Assembly (NCBI GenBank): GCA_030696235.1
Contig: JAUYSN010000226.1
Coordinates: 1-6,776, forward strand
DNA: 6,776 bases
DNA from: Sulfuricella sp.
GTDB lineage: Bacteria; Pseudomonadota; Gammaproteobacteria; Burkholderiales; Sulfuricellaceae
Direction of reading: 5' to 3'
Position numbers and translations under genes: made by a program. Positions 1 through 4,704 of the stretch are shown in pieces; positions within the stretch are counted from its first letter, which is position 1, and the number at the start of each line of letters is the position of its first letter. The notes beneath the pieces are model-generated. The model had not been told where the DNA came from. It saw nothing but the letters and a program-made list of their open reading frames with translations, and ran no database searches.

Positions 1-1
1 T

Positions 2-253
2 GCGATGTGGGCAGGCGAGGGCGATGCCGATGCCATCATCGAGGCAAAGGGATTGAAGCAGGTATCCGACAGCGGTGCGATCGAGAAGATCGTGGACGAG
101 ATCATTGCCGCCAACCCGGCACAGGTCGCCGAATACCGCAGCGGCAAGGAAAAGGTGTTCGGCTTCTTCGTCGGCCTGGCGATGAAAGCCAGCAAGGGCA
201 AAGCCAATCCGGCTCAGCTCAACGAGATATTAAAGAAGAAGCTGACCGGTTAA
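2..253 (+). CDS. gatB: GatB C-terminal fragment (Asp/Glu-tRNA amidotransferase subunit B), 5' end outside window
   Basis: Subunit B of the GatCAB complex, which converts misacylated Glu-tRNA(Gln) and Asp-tRNA(Asn) to Gln-tRNA(Gln) and Asn-tRNA(Asn) in the cytoplasm. Only the last 83 residues are present, read in frame from base 2. They match the helical GatB/YqeY C-terminal domain, which contacts the tRNA. Visible family features are the MWAGEGDAD start, the [11 protein letters not shown] stretch (residues about 18-28 of the fragment), the [26 protein letters not shown] helix cut here at its ends, and the lysine-rich NEILKKKL tail ending in TAA at 251-253. The ATG at 5 is an internal Met, not a start. 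The gene converges on the diguanylate cyclase gene with two bases between the stop codons, so transcription from one side must run into the other unless it ends inside a coding region. I see no terminator. Confidence 0.93.
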   Translation, partial: AMWAGEGDADAIIEAKGLKQVSDSGAIEKIVDEIIAANPAQVAEYRSGKEKVFGFFVGLAMKASKGKANPAQLNEILKKKLTG

Positions 254-255
254 GG

Positions 256-1410
256 CTATTCGGCACAGCCCACGCTGCGATCCTTCCCCGCTTGCTTTGC
301 TTGATACATGCGCTGATCCGCTATTTCCACCAGTTGCCTCCAGTCCTTTGCGCAATCCGCCAGACGTTCGGCGACGCCGAAGCTCGCGGTCAGCCGGCCG
401 CCTTCGGGGCGCGATCCCAGCCCCCGCTCGCACAGACGGGCGACCACTTTGGCTGCGGTTGCGCAATCGGTGTCGGGAAGGATGATGGCGAATTCCTCCC
501 CGCCCCAGCGCAACAGGACATCGCCGCTGCGCAGGGTGGAACGGAGCGCCTCGGCCGCTGCAATCAGGACACGGTCGCCGGCGTCGTGGCCGAAGCTGTC
601 GTTGATCCTCTTGAAATTGTCCAGATCGGCAAAAACAACCGCCAGGGGTGCGCCACTCCTTGCCGCGATGTGAAACTGGATATCCATCAGCTCCTCCCCG
701 CTGGCACGGGCAAAACAGCCGGTAAGCCCGTCATGACTCGCCTGCCCGACCAGCGATATCATGAAACTAAGCTGGCTCATGCCGGCCAGGGCCGCTACCG
801 CAGTTATCAGAAACAGCAGCCAGAATGCGCCCAGATGCGAAGTCCAGCTCAACATACCCAGTTGCAAGAGGGCGACCAGCGCTTCCGCCAAAAGCACCGG
901 CAGCGCGAAAAGGGTGGCTTCCACTGCGGTGAGGGGGAATATGCTTAACCCCGCCACCATGACGAAGGGCAAAAATGCGTAGCCGGCGGCGATGGCGGCC
1001 GCCGGCCCCACCATATGAAAATGGGAAAGCAGGGGATGGGAGTAGATAAAAAACAGCGTCGGAATGCCGAACATCATCGCCAGCGCGCGGTAGGCATCGG
1101 CCATTTTGGTCGATTTCCCGTAGGACAGCGCCAACAGACCGAAAGCCAGGCTGGTGACGAGCCGGCCGACGGCCAGCATGATCGAGACGGGCCAGGTGAA
1201 CACCAGCACATCCACGACTATCCACAGCGGCGTGAGCAGGGCAAACAGCGCCGCCACCATGCGCACCCGGGAAATGACCATTTCTGCGCGCCGACGAGCC
1301 AGCAAGGGGGCATGGTCGGCGGGTAAAAGCAGGTTGCGTAATTCTTCTCGGGGCAAAGCACCGAGAAGGCGCTCCGCTGCCGTTTGAAAAAATATCTCTA
1401 GCTTTTGCAT
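256..1410 (-). CDS. Membrane-bound diguanylate cyclase (GGDEF, intact A-site and I-site)
   Basis: A 384-residue protein predicted to make cyclic di-GMP from two GTP at the inner membrane. Residues about 50-213 form roughly six hydrophobic segments (near 50-72, 77-97, 107-124, 133-155, 157-184, 193-213). They do not look like a named sensor domain I can identify. The GGDEF domain spans about 224-380. The active-site loop is GGEEF (303-307, bases 490-504). Probable metal and substrate residues are D262 in ADLDNFK, N270 in RIND and D279 in GHDAGD. RSGD at 294-297, exactly five residues before GGEEF, is the RxxD inhibitory site for product feedback. The usual DxLTGLxNR entry motif is altered to DGLTGCFAR. 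There is no EAL or HD-GYP domain. The ATG at 1410-1408 has AAGGAG (1426-1421) ten bases upstream. A candidate promoter lies at 1481-1509 and a riboswitch-like leader further upstream. Confidence 0.92.
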   Translation of the reverse strand: MQKLEIFFQTAAERLLGALPREELRNLLLPADHAPLLARRRAEMVISRVRMVAALFALLTPLWIVVDVLVFTWPVSIMLAVGRLVTSLAFGLLALSYGKSTKMADAYRALAMMFGIPTLFFIYSHPLLSHFHMVGPAAAIAAGYAFLPFVMVAGLSIFPLTAVEATLFALPVLLAEALVALLQLGMLSWTSHLGAFWLLFLITAVAALAGMSQLSFMISLVGQASHDGLTGCFARASGEELMDIQFHIAARSGAPLAVVFADLDNFKRINDSFGHDAGDRVLIAAAEALRSTLRSGDVLLRWGGEEFAIILPDTDCATAAKVVARLCERGLGSRPEGGRLTASFGVAERLADCAKDWRQLVEIADQRMYQAKQAGKDRSVGCAE

Positions 1411-1429
1411 GTCAGGCTTTCTCCTTCAT

Positions 1430-1447
1430 GTCCCGGCAATCCGGGAC
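1430..1447 (-). promoter_or_regulatory. GC-rich 5'UTR hairpin just upstream of the diguanylate cyclase ribosome binding site
   Basis: GTCCCGG (1430-1436) and CCGGGAC (1441-1447) are a perfect 7-bp inverted repeat around a four-base loop. In the cyclase mRNA the hairpin ends three bases before the AAGGAG Shine-Dalgarno at 1426-1421. No U-tract follows, so it is not a classical terminator. It could shield or space the translation start, or act as an RNA- or protein-binding element. A second perfect dyad, ACCTG (1461-1465) and CAGGT (1471-1475), lies a little upstream. Confidence 0.4.
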
Positions 1448-1480
1448 GCATATCCAACGCACCTGGCACGCAGGTCATGC

Positions 1481-1509
1481 ATAATAAACCCATAGCTGGC
1501 GGCTGAAAA
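1481..1509 (-). promoter_or_regulatory. Candidate sigma-70 promoter for the diguanylate cyclase gene
   Basis: On the - strand a TTTTCA -35 (1509-1504, 4 of 6) is followed after 17 bases by a TATTAT -10 (1486-1481, 5 of 6). Transcription would start near 1474 and give a leader of about 65 bases containing the hairpin at 1430-1447. The predicted start falls inside the ACCTG/CAGGT dyad at 1461-1475, which would suit a repressor site. Inferred from sequence only. Confidence 0.4.
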
Positions 1510-1539
1510 GCGGGACGAGATATTGGCCGTGCGGATAGC

Positions 1540-1773
1540 CTATTTGCTGGATGAGCGATCTCCCGCGCCGCCCGACGGGGTGTCGGCGATCGCCGCGTGG
1601 ATTGCCATGCTTTCAAAGAAGGAAAGGCTTTCGTGATGAACAGCCTGCGCCGGTTGTGTGCACATCTCGTCCACAGGGACAGCACCTCCAGACGCTGGAC
1701 CGCAACAGACCTTAGATCCGTTCTGAAAATCGATACGCGGCAGCGGTGAAGAGTGGCTTTTCTTTTTCATCAT
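1540..1773 (-). CDS. Doubtful small ORF between the riboswitch-like leader and the diguanylate cyclase
   Basis: An open frame of 77 codons beginning ATGATGAAAAAG, the first frame after the candidate c-di-GMP leader. The protein starts MMKKKSHSSPLPRIDF and includes two adjacent cysteines (KVCCGP) and a Ser/Gly-rich tail. I recognise no family, signal peptide or membrane segment. Against it: no Shine-Dalgarno precedes either ATG or the in-frame GTG at 1776, codon use is less GC-biased at third positions than in the neighbours, and an equally plausible pair of tiny frames runs on the other strand at 1523-1749. For it: its position directly downstream of a regulatory leader on the same strand. 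It may equally be untranslated leader leading to the cyclase. Confidence 0.15.
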   Translation of the reverse strand: MMKKKSHSSPLPRIDFQNGSKVCCGPASGGAVPVDEMCTQPAQAVHHESLSFFESMAIHAAIADTPSGGAGDRSSSK

Positions 1774-1793
1774 CACACGGGATCGCTAGCCAT

Positions 1794-1823
1794 GCACAAC
1801 TCGGGCCTTACCCGCTATTGTGC
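1794..1823 (-). promoter_or_regulatory. Large hairpin after the riboswitch-like core (candidate expression platform)
   Basis: On the - strand GCACAA (1823-1818) pairs with TTGTGC (1799-1794), and inside it CGGG (1814-1811) pairs with CCCG (1805-1802) around a five-base loop, with a small internal loop between. It follows the riboswitch-like core by only a few bases, where an expression platform would sit. It lacks a run of U, so simple intrinsic termination is not supported. An anti-terminator, a translational switch or a Rho-related element is possible. Confidence 0.35.
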
Positions 1824-1830
1824 TCTGCCT

Positions 1831-1913
1831 GACAATTCCGCAATTATGAAGCTGCCGTTTTTTAGATTGGAACTTTGCGCCCCCGCCTTCCGGTCAGGTT
1901 GGCCTTATATGAT
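1831..1913 (-). ncRNA. Candidate c-di-GMP-I (GEMM) riboswitch aptamer, degenerate
   Basis: Read on the - strand, the region has the ordered landmarks of a GEMM-I aptamer core. AAGGCCAACC (1905-1896) is close to the conserved AGGCAAACC. It is followed by a hairpin closed as CCTG-A-CC / GG-CGGG with a GGAA GNRA tetraloop, then GGCGCAAAG (1881-1873), against the consensus GGACGCAAAG. TCTAA (1866-1862) and CATAA stand where the tetraloop receptor is expected. UUCCAAU can pair with AUU-GC-GGAA as the second stem, and AATTGTC (1837-1831) corresponds to the conserved 3' GUUGCC-type strand. Weak points are the lack of an obvious closing P1 stem and several departures from consensus. An extended -10 promoter directly upstream would start the RNA near 1913. 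The next recognisable - strand gene is a diguanylate cyclase. GEMM-I RNAs bind c-di-GMP by established knowledge; the assignment here is from pattern recall, not a covariance search. Confidence 0.42.
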
Positions 1914-1919
1914 ATGCGC

Positions 1920-1928
1920 ATTATACCA
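1920..1928 (-). promoter_or_regulatory. Extended -10 promoter (TGGTATAAT) for the riboswitch-like leader
   Basis: On the - strand TGG (1928-1926) directly precedes a perfect TATAAT (1925-1920), giving the TGn extended -10 form that does not need a good -35. No convincing -35 is present 16-18 bases upstream. Transcription would begin about 1913, just before the riboswitch-like core. It lies 34 bases beyond the DUF4124 stop codon, so it would start a separate transcript from the pyrE operon. Confidence 0.5.
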
Positions 1929-1961
1929 ACCAAATAGTGAGGAGGTTTGCCCGAATAGCGC

Positions 1962-2585
1962 TTATTTCCTGGCGCCATCCTCGACTTGGCGCAGTTCACG
2001 GAAACGCTTCTTGTCATCCTCGAACCTGGCGCGAATCGCGTCCATTTCCATGCGCTTCTGCTTGATCATTTCCTGCAGGCGCCGCATCTCTTTTCCGGTT
2101 TCCTCAATTTCCTGCTGCAGGTCAGGCGGCAACGGCTTCTTCCCGGCAACCAGGGCATCCGCCCGTTTCCGTGCCTGATCAAGGCGCGGCTGGACCTGCT
2201 TGGCACGCAATTCCATGCTCTGGAGCTGGAGCTCGCCCTGCTGCAGGTTGCGGTCGCGCACCAGGTCGATTTCCTTCTCCGTGGTGTAGGTATTGAGCAG
2301 TGCCTTGTCGCGGCGTTTCTGTTCCAGCTTCTCCTTCTCTTCCTCCTTCTTTTGCGCCAGTTCTTCTTCCTTGGCCTTACGCTGCTCCGGCGTCAGGGCT
2401 GCGTCGGTTTTCTTGACCACCGCGCCTTTCTTATCAAGCTCGGCGCTGCCCTGTTGGGCATACTGGGGCGGAACGGCGTTGCCGTAATGGGTTTTCCCAT
2501 GCTCGTCCACCCACTTGTACATTTTCCCCGCCGCAACCGGGAGGCTGGTAAGCAGGATCAGCAGAAAGGCAATCAGGGTGCGCAT
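1962..2585 (-). CDS. Exported DUF4124 domain protein with long coiled coil
   Basis: A 207-residue protein of unknown function. Residues 1-19 form a signal peptide (MRTLIAFLLILL core, cleavage likely after PVAA), so it is probably periplasmic. Residues about 20-50 match the DUF4124 domain, with the typical KMYKWVDEHGKTHYGN start. From about 64 to 207 the chain is almost entirely charged Glu/Lys/Arg/Gln helix, predicted as coiled coil, broken near 150-155 by KPLPPD. The ATG at 2585 has AAGGAG (2596-2591), and this Shine-Dalgarno overlaps the pyrE stop codon; the two coding regions are separated by nine bases. It is therefore co-transcribed with pyrE and probably translationally coupled to it. 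DUF4124 is common at the N terminus of exported proteobacterial proteins, but no enzymatic role is evident. Confidence 0.88.
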   Translation of the reverse strand: MRTLIAFLLILLTSLPVAAGKMYKWVDEHGKTHYGNAVPPQYAQQGSAELDKKGAVVKKTDAALTPEQRKAKEEELAQKKEEEKEKLEQKRRDKALLNTYTTEKEIDLVRDRNLQQGELQLQSMELRAKQVQPRLDQARKRADALVAGKKPLPPDLQQEIEETGKEMRRLQEMIKQKRMEMDAIRARFEDDKKRFRELRQVEDGARK

Positions 2586-2594
2586 AAAAACTCC

Positions 2595-3239
2595 TTAAGC
2601 GGAAACGCCATAGCGATTCTTGTATTCTAGAACCGCTTGCAAATTTTGCGCCATCTCCGGCTTCTGCCGCAAGTAGCCGATCATGTCGTCCAGCGTGGCG
2701 ATGCTGACCACCGGGATGCCGTAGCCCTGCGTCACCTCCTGGGTCGCGGACAATTCCCCGGTGCCGCGTTCCTGCCGGTCGAGCGCGATCATCACGCCGC
2801 AGGGCTCGGCCCTGTTTGCCTTGATCAGGGTCACCGATTCGCGCACCGAGGTGCCGGCCGAAATCACATCGTCCACGATCAGCACCCGTCCGGCCAGCGG
2901 CGCGCCGACGATGGCGCCGCCCTCGCCGTGATCCTTGGCTTCCTTGCGGTTGAACGCAAAAGACAGGTTGCGCCCGTGCCCGGCCAGCGCCACCGCAATC
3001 GCCGCCACCAGGGGAATGCCCTTGTAGGCCGGGCCGAACAACATGTCGAACGGGAACGGGGCGGAAAGAATGGCTTTGGCGTAAAATTGCGCCAGCTGCC
3101 CCAGGGATTCGCCGTCGTTGAACAGGCCGGTATTGAAGAAGTAGGGGGAGAGCCGCCCGGCCTTGGTCTTGAATTCGCCGAAGCACAACACATTGCGCTC
3201 GATGGCGAAGCGAATAAAATCCTGACGAAAATCCTGCAT
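2595..3239 (-). CDS. pyrE: Orotate phosphoribosyltransferase
   Basis: Transfers a phosphoribosyl group from PRPP to orotate to make orotidine 5'-monophosphate, the fifth step of de novo pyrimidine synthesis, in the cytoplasm. With the start chosen here it is 214 residues, the normal PyrE length. Family features are [15 protein letters not shown] (26-40), the mobile catalytic loop [11 protein letters not shown] (98-108, with the basic residues that act in trans across the dimer), and the PRPP-binding motif [13 protein letters not shown] (119-131). Longer in-frame starts upstream would add 46 residues that only read through the divergent gene, so they are rejected. The start ATG (3239-3237) follows AAGG by six bases. 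It is the first gene of an operon with the DUF4124 gene and is divergent from the AP endonuclease gene, with 28 bp between start codons. Confidence 0.96.
   Translation of the reverse strand: MQDFRQDFIRFAIERNVLCFGEFKTKAGRLSPYFFNTGLFNDGESLGQLAQFYAKAILSAPFPFDMLFGPAYKGIPLVAAIAVALAGHGRNLSFAFNRKEAKDHGEGGAIVGAPLAGRVLIVDDVISAGTSVRESVTLIKANRAEPCGVMIALDRQERGTGELSATQEVTQGYGIPVVSIATLDDMIGYLRQKPEMAQNLQAVLEYKNRYGVSA
3215..3220 (+). promoter_or_regulatory. Candidate -10 for the AP endonuclease gene, inside the start of pyrE
   Basis: TAAAAT (3215-3220, 5 of 6) is preceded after 16 bases by TTGCGC (3193-3198, 3 of 6). Transcription would start near 3227, which is within pyrE codons on the other strand. The 28-bp gap between the two start codons is too short to hold a whole promoter, so overlap of this kind is expected. 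Confidence 0.35.
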
Positions 3240-3267
3240 GCTTAACCTTTTTTTCCGGAGAAAACGA

Positions 3268-4047
3268 TTGCGCATTATAACCCTGAATCTTAACGGCATC
3301 CGCTCCGCCGCCAGCAAGGGACTGTTCGAATGGCTGCCCCAACAGCAGGCCGACATCGTCTGCCTGCAGGAACTCAAGGCGCAGCTGCCCGACCTGACGC
3401 CGGAGATGCGCGCGCCGGAAGGCTTTCACGGCTACTTCCATGCCGCCGAAAAGAAGGGCTACAGCGGCGTGGGCATCTACTCGCGGCGCCAACCGGACAA
3501 TGTGGTCGAAGGCATGGGCATCGCCGAGATCGACGCCGAAGGCCGCTACCTGCAAGCCGATTTCGGCAAGCTGAGCGTCATCTCGCTTTACCTGCCCTCC
3601 GGTTCCAGCGGCGAGGAGCGGCAGGCAGCGAAGTTCCGCTTCCTGGACTATTTCGCCCCTCACCTGGCAGCACTGAAGGCAGAAGGACGGGAAGTGGTGC
3701 TGTGCGGCGACTGGAACATCGCCCACCAGGAGATCGACCTGAAAAACTGGAAATCCAACCAGAAAAATTCCGGCTTCCTGCCGGAAGAACGCACCTGGCT
3801 GACCAAGGTATTCGACGAAATCGGCTGGGTCGACGTCTACCGCCAGCTGCACCCGGAAGCCACCGGCGAAGCCTATACCTGGTGGTCGAACCGCGGCCAG
3901 GCCTGGGCCAAGAACGTCGGCTGGCGCATCGACTACCAGATCGCCACACCGGGCATCGCCGCGTCGGCGAAAGGCGCTACGGTTTATAAGGATCAGCGCT
4001 TTAGCGACCATGCGCCGCTGACGGTGGATTACGACTATTCCTTGTAA
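3268..4047 (+). CDS. xth: Exodeoxyribonuclease III / AP endonuclease (ExoIII-Xth family, Neisseria Nape-like)
   Basis: Cleaves DNA 5' of abasic sites in base-excision repair and can trim 3' ends; Mg-dependent and cytoplasmic. From the TTG start it is 259 residues, close to the usual 255-270. Conserved residues of the endonuclease/exonuclease/phosphatase fold are N7 in [11 protein letters not shown]35 in VCLQELKA, Y108 in SLYLPSG, D148 and N150 in GDWNIAHQ, D222 in WRIDYQ, and D247-H248 in RFSDHAP. The overall sequence recalls the Neisseria AP endonuclease (Nape) subgroup rather than E. coli XthA. TTG at 3268 is preferred because CGGAG ends seven bases before it and the next residues, RIITLNLNG, are where the family begins. 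An ATG at 3238 would add ten residues and share the CATG that also forms the pyrE start. No terminator follows before the TA promoter at 4053. Confidence 0.94.
   Translation: MRIITLNLNGIRSAASKGLFEWLPQQQADIVCLQELKAQLPDLTPEMRAPEGFHGYFHAAEKKGYSGVGIYSRRQPDNVVEGMGIAEIDAEGRYLQADFGKLSVISLYLPSGSSGEERQAAKFRFLDYFAPHLAALKAEGREVVLCGDWNIAHQEIDLKNWKSNQKNSGFLPEERTWLTKVFDEIGWVDVYRQLHPEATGEAYTWWSNRGQAWAKNVGWRIDYQIATPGIAASAKGATVYKDQRFSDHAPLTVDYDYSL
3274..3279 (-). promoter_or_regulatory. Candidate -10 of pyrE, inside the first codons of the AP endonuclease gene
   Basis: On the - strand a perfect TATAAT (3279-3274) is encoded by Ile codons 3 and 4 of the divergent gene. A start near 3267 would give a pyrE leader of about 28 bases containing its AAGG ribosome binding site. 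The -35 region is poor, so strength depends on other features. Confidence 0.45.
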
Positions 4048-4075
4048 TGCGCTTGCCGTTCAGAAACAAGACGCA
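4048..4075. repeat. Imperfect inverted repeat after the AP endonuclease gene
   Basis: TGCGCTTG (4048-4055) can pair with CAAG-A-CGCA (4067-4075) with one bulged A and an 11-base loop. It begins immediately after the TAA of the AP endonuclease gene and overlaps the -35 and spacer of the following TA promoter. There is no T-run, so it is a weak terminator candidate at best; it could instead be a second operator. Confidence 0.3.
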
Positions 4076-4081
4076 TAGAAT
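4053..4081 (+). promoter_or_regulatory. Sigma-70 promoter of the RelB-like TA locus
   Basis: TTGCCG (4053-4058, 4 of 6) and TAGAAT (4076-4081, 5 of 6) are separated by 17 bases. The predicted start near 4088 falls inside the palindrome at 4085-4094 and leaves a leader of about 27 bases carrying GGAGAG (4105-4110) before the antitoxin ATG. Confidence 0.55.
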
Positions 4082-4084
4082 GCA

Positions 4085-4094
4085 ATACATGTAT
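4085..4094. promoter_or_regulatory. ATACATGTAT palindrome, probable antitoxin operator
   Basis: A perfect 10-bp palindrome sits over the predicted transcription start of the RelB-like antitoxin. Ribbon-helix-helix antitoxins of type II TA systems usually repress their own promoter by binding short AT-rich palindromes of this kind. The position would block RNA polymerase. Inferred from position and symmetry. Confidence 0.5.
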
Positions 4095-4114
4095 AACACC
4101 CGACGGAGAGCCCC

Positions 4115-4327
4115 ATGTTAGCCGTTCGCCTGCCCGAAGATATCGAGCAACGCATCGAAGCGCTTGCCCAGCAAACCGGACGCACCAAGAGCTTTTACGT
4201 GCGCGAGGCCATCCAGGAGTACCTCGACGATATGGAGGACTACTACCTCGCTGAAACGCGCCGCAAGCAGCCCCAGCCCGGCATCCCCCTAGACGAAGTT
4301 GAGCGCGAGCTTGGCCTGGCGGATTGA
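4115..4327 (+). CDS. RelB/StbD-like ribbon-helix-helix antitoxin
   Basis: A 70-residue DNA-binding antitoxin of a RelBE-type type II module. Residues 1-45 form the ribbon-helix-helix: beta strand MLAVRLPEDI, helix 1 EQRIEALAQQTG, then RTKSFYVREAIQEYLDDMED as helix 2. Residues 46-70 are a charged C-terminal tail ending LDEVERELGLAD, the part that wraps the toxin. The ATG has GGAG six bases upstream, and a promoter with a palindromic operator lies just before. The gene overlaps the start of the RelE-type toxin by 17 bases (TTG at 4311), the normal arrangement for co-translation. The antitoxin frame is intact although the toxin frame is broken, which fits selection to keep antitoxin after toxin loss, or simply recent decay. 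Confidence 0.87.
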   Translation: MLAVRLPEDIEQRIEALAQQTGRTKSFYVREAIQEYLDDMEDYYLAETRRKQPQPGIPLDEVERELGLAD

Positions 4328-4591
4328 GTTCGATCCGCGCGCGCTCGACGAGCTGAAAGGCCTCGACAAGCCGGTGCAATCGCGCATCATCAAGGTGCTG
4401 CGCGAGCGATTGCCCCATTGGCCGACCCGCGCAGCATGGGCCAAGCCCTGCGCGGAGAAGAGCTCGGCAGCTACTGGAAATACCGCATCGGCGATTACCG
4501 CCTGATTTGCGACATCCACGACCAAACCATCACAATCATGGTGTTGCGCATTGGACATCGGCGGGAAGTTTACCGAAGAGCCGCAAAATGA
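4311..4591 (+). pseudogene. RelE/ParE-superfamily toxin, frameshifted by a one-base deletion
   Basis: The frame from TTG 4311 encodes [20 protein letters not shown] and on through VLRER (ending 4409), the N-terminal half of a RelE-type mRNA interferase. From 4412 a second frame continues as [19 protein letters not shown], then [16 protein letters not shown] and [16 protein letters not shown], ending at TGA 4589-4591. This is the family's C-terminal half with its usual basic residues. Family members typically read [11 protein letters not shown] here. Restoring one A after 4409 (CGATTG to CGAATTG) gives exactly that and a protein of about 93 residues, a normal RelE length. As it stands the frame reads out of phase to a stop at 4503-4505, so the toxin is inactive. 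No slippery heptamer is seen, so programmed frameshifting is unlikely. A sequencing error remains possible. Confidence 0.82.
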
Positions 4592-4674
4592 CTCCACAGC
4601 AATTTTTCGCCAAATGGCGCGCCACCGCCCTCAAGGAACGCTCAACCTCGCAATCGTGCAAATTCGATTGTTAA
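4588..4674 (+). pseudogene. 5' stump of a class I SAM-dependent DNA methyltransferase gene (type IIG-like)
   Basis: An ATG overlaps the TGA of the toxin as ATGA and opens 28 codons ending at TAA 4672-4674. The peptide begins [19 protein letters not shown]. This closely resembles the N terminus of large DNA methyltransferases whose family members begin MTPQ(Q/E)FIAKW...LKERSA.Q.HFIDLC. After TSQS the similarity is lost, about where HFIDLC is expected, so nearly the entire gene (normally many hundreds of codons) has been deleted. An inverted repeat, CAATCG (4651-4656) and CGATTG (4665-4670), sits at this point. The start overlap suggests the methyltransferase was once co-translated with the TA pair. 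The family match rests on a short stretch recalled from memory, hence moderate confidence. Confidence 0.55.
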
Positions 4675-4680
4675 CCAGCC

Positions 4681-4697
4681 GCCGGGCTGCCCCCGGC
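4681..4697. repeat. GC-rich hairpin between the methyltransferase stump and TumE
   Basis: GCCGGG (4681-4686) and CCCGGC (4692-4697) form a perfect 6-bp stem with a five-base loop. The + strand continues AATCAAAC, so there is no U-tract and it is not a standard terminator for the RelB transcript. A smaller GCGC-GAAA-GCGC hairpin with a GNRA loop follows at 4709-4720. Confidence 0.35.
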
Positions 4698-4704
4698 AAT
4701 CAAA

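Noticed and set aside
7..948. A 313-codon open frame on the + strand across gatB end and the diguanylate cyclase
   Set aside because: It is antisense to a clear GGDEF gene, its product is low-complexity Arg/Gln-rich with no family likeness, and gatB occupies another frame at its start.
1939..1950. Perfect-looking Shine-Dalgarno GAGGAGG on the + strand
   Set aside because: The only nearby start (TTG 1948) runs into a TAG within a few codons, so no gene follows.
1753..2178. A 141-codon + strand frame starting at GTG 1753
   Set aside because: Its 3' part is antisense to the DUF4124 gene, it lacks a ribosome binding site, and it crosses the leader and promoter region on the other strand.
2434..4011. 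A 525-codon open frame on the - strand
   Set aside because: It runs across xth, pyrE and the DUF4124 gene out of frame; all three have strong family matches, and this frame is a high-GC shadow.
4401..4425. Programmed -1 frameshift in the RelE-type toxin
   Set aside because: The required direction is -1, but no slippery heptamer or following pseudoknot is visible, and one inserted A restores the exact family motif, so a deletion is simpler.
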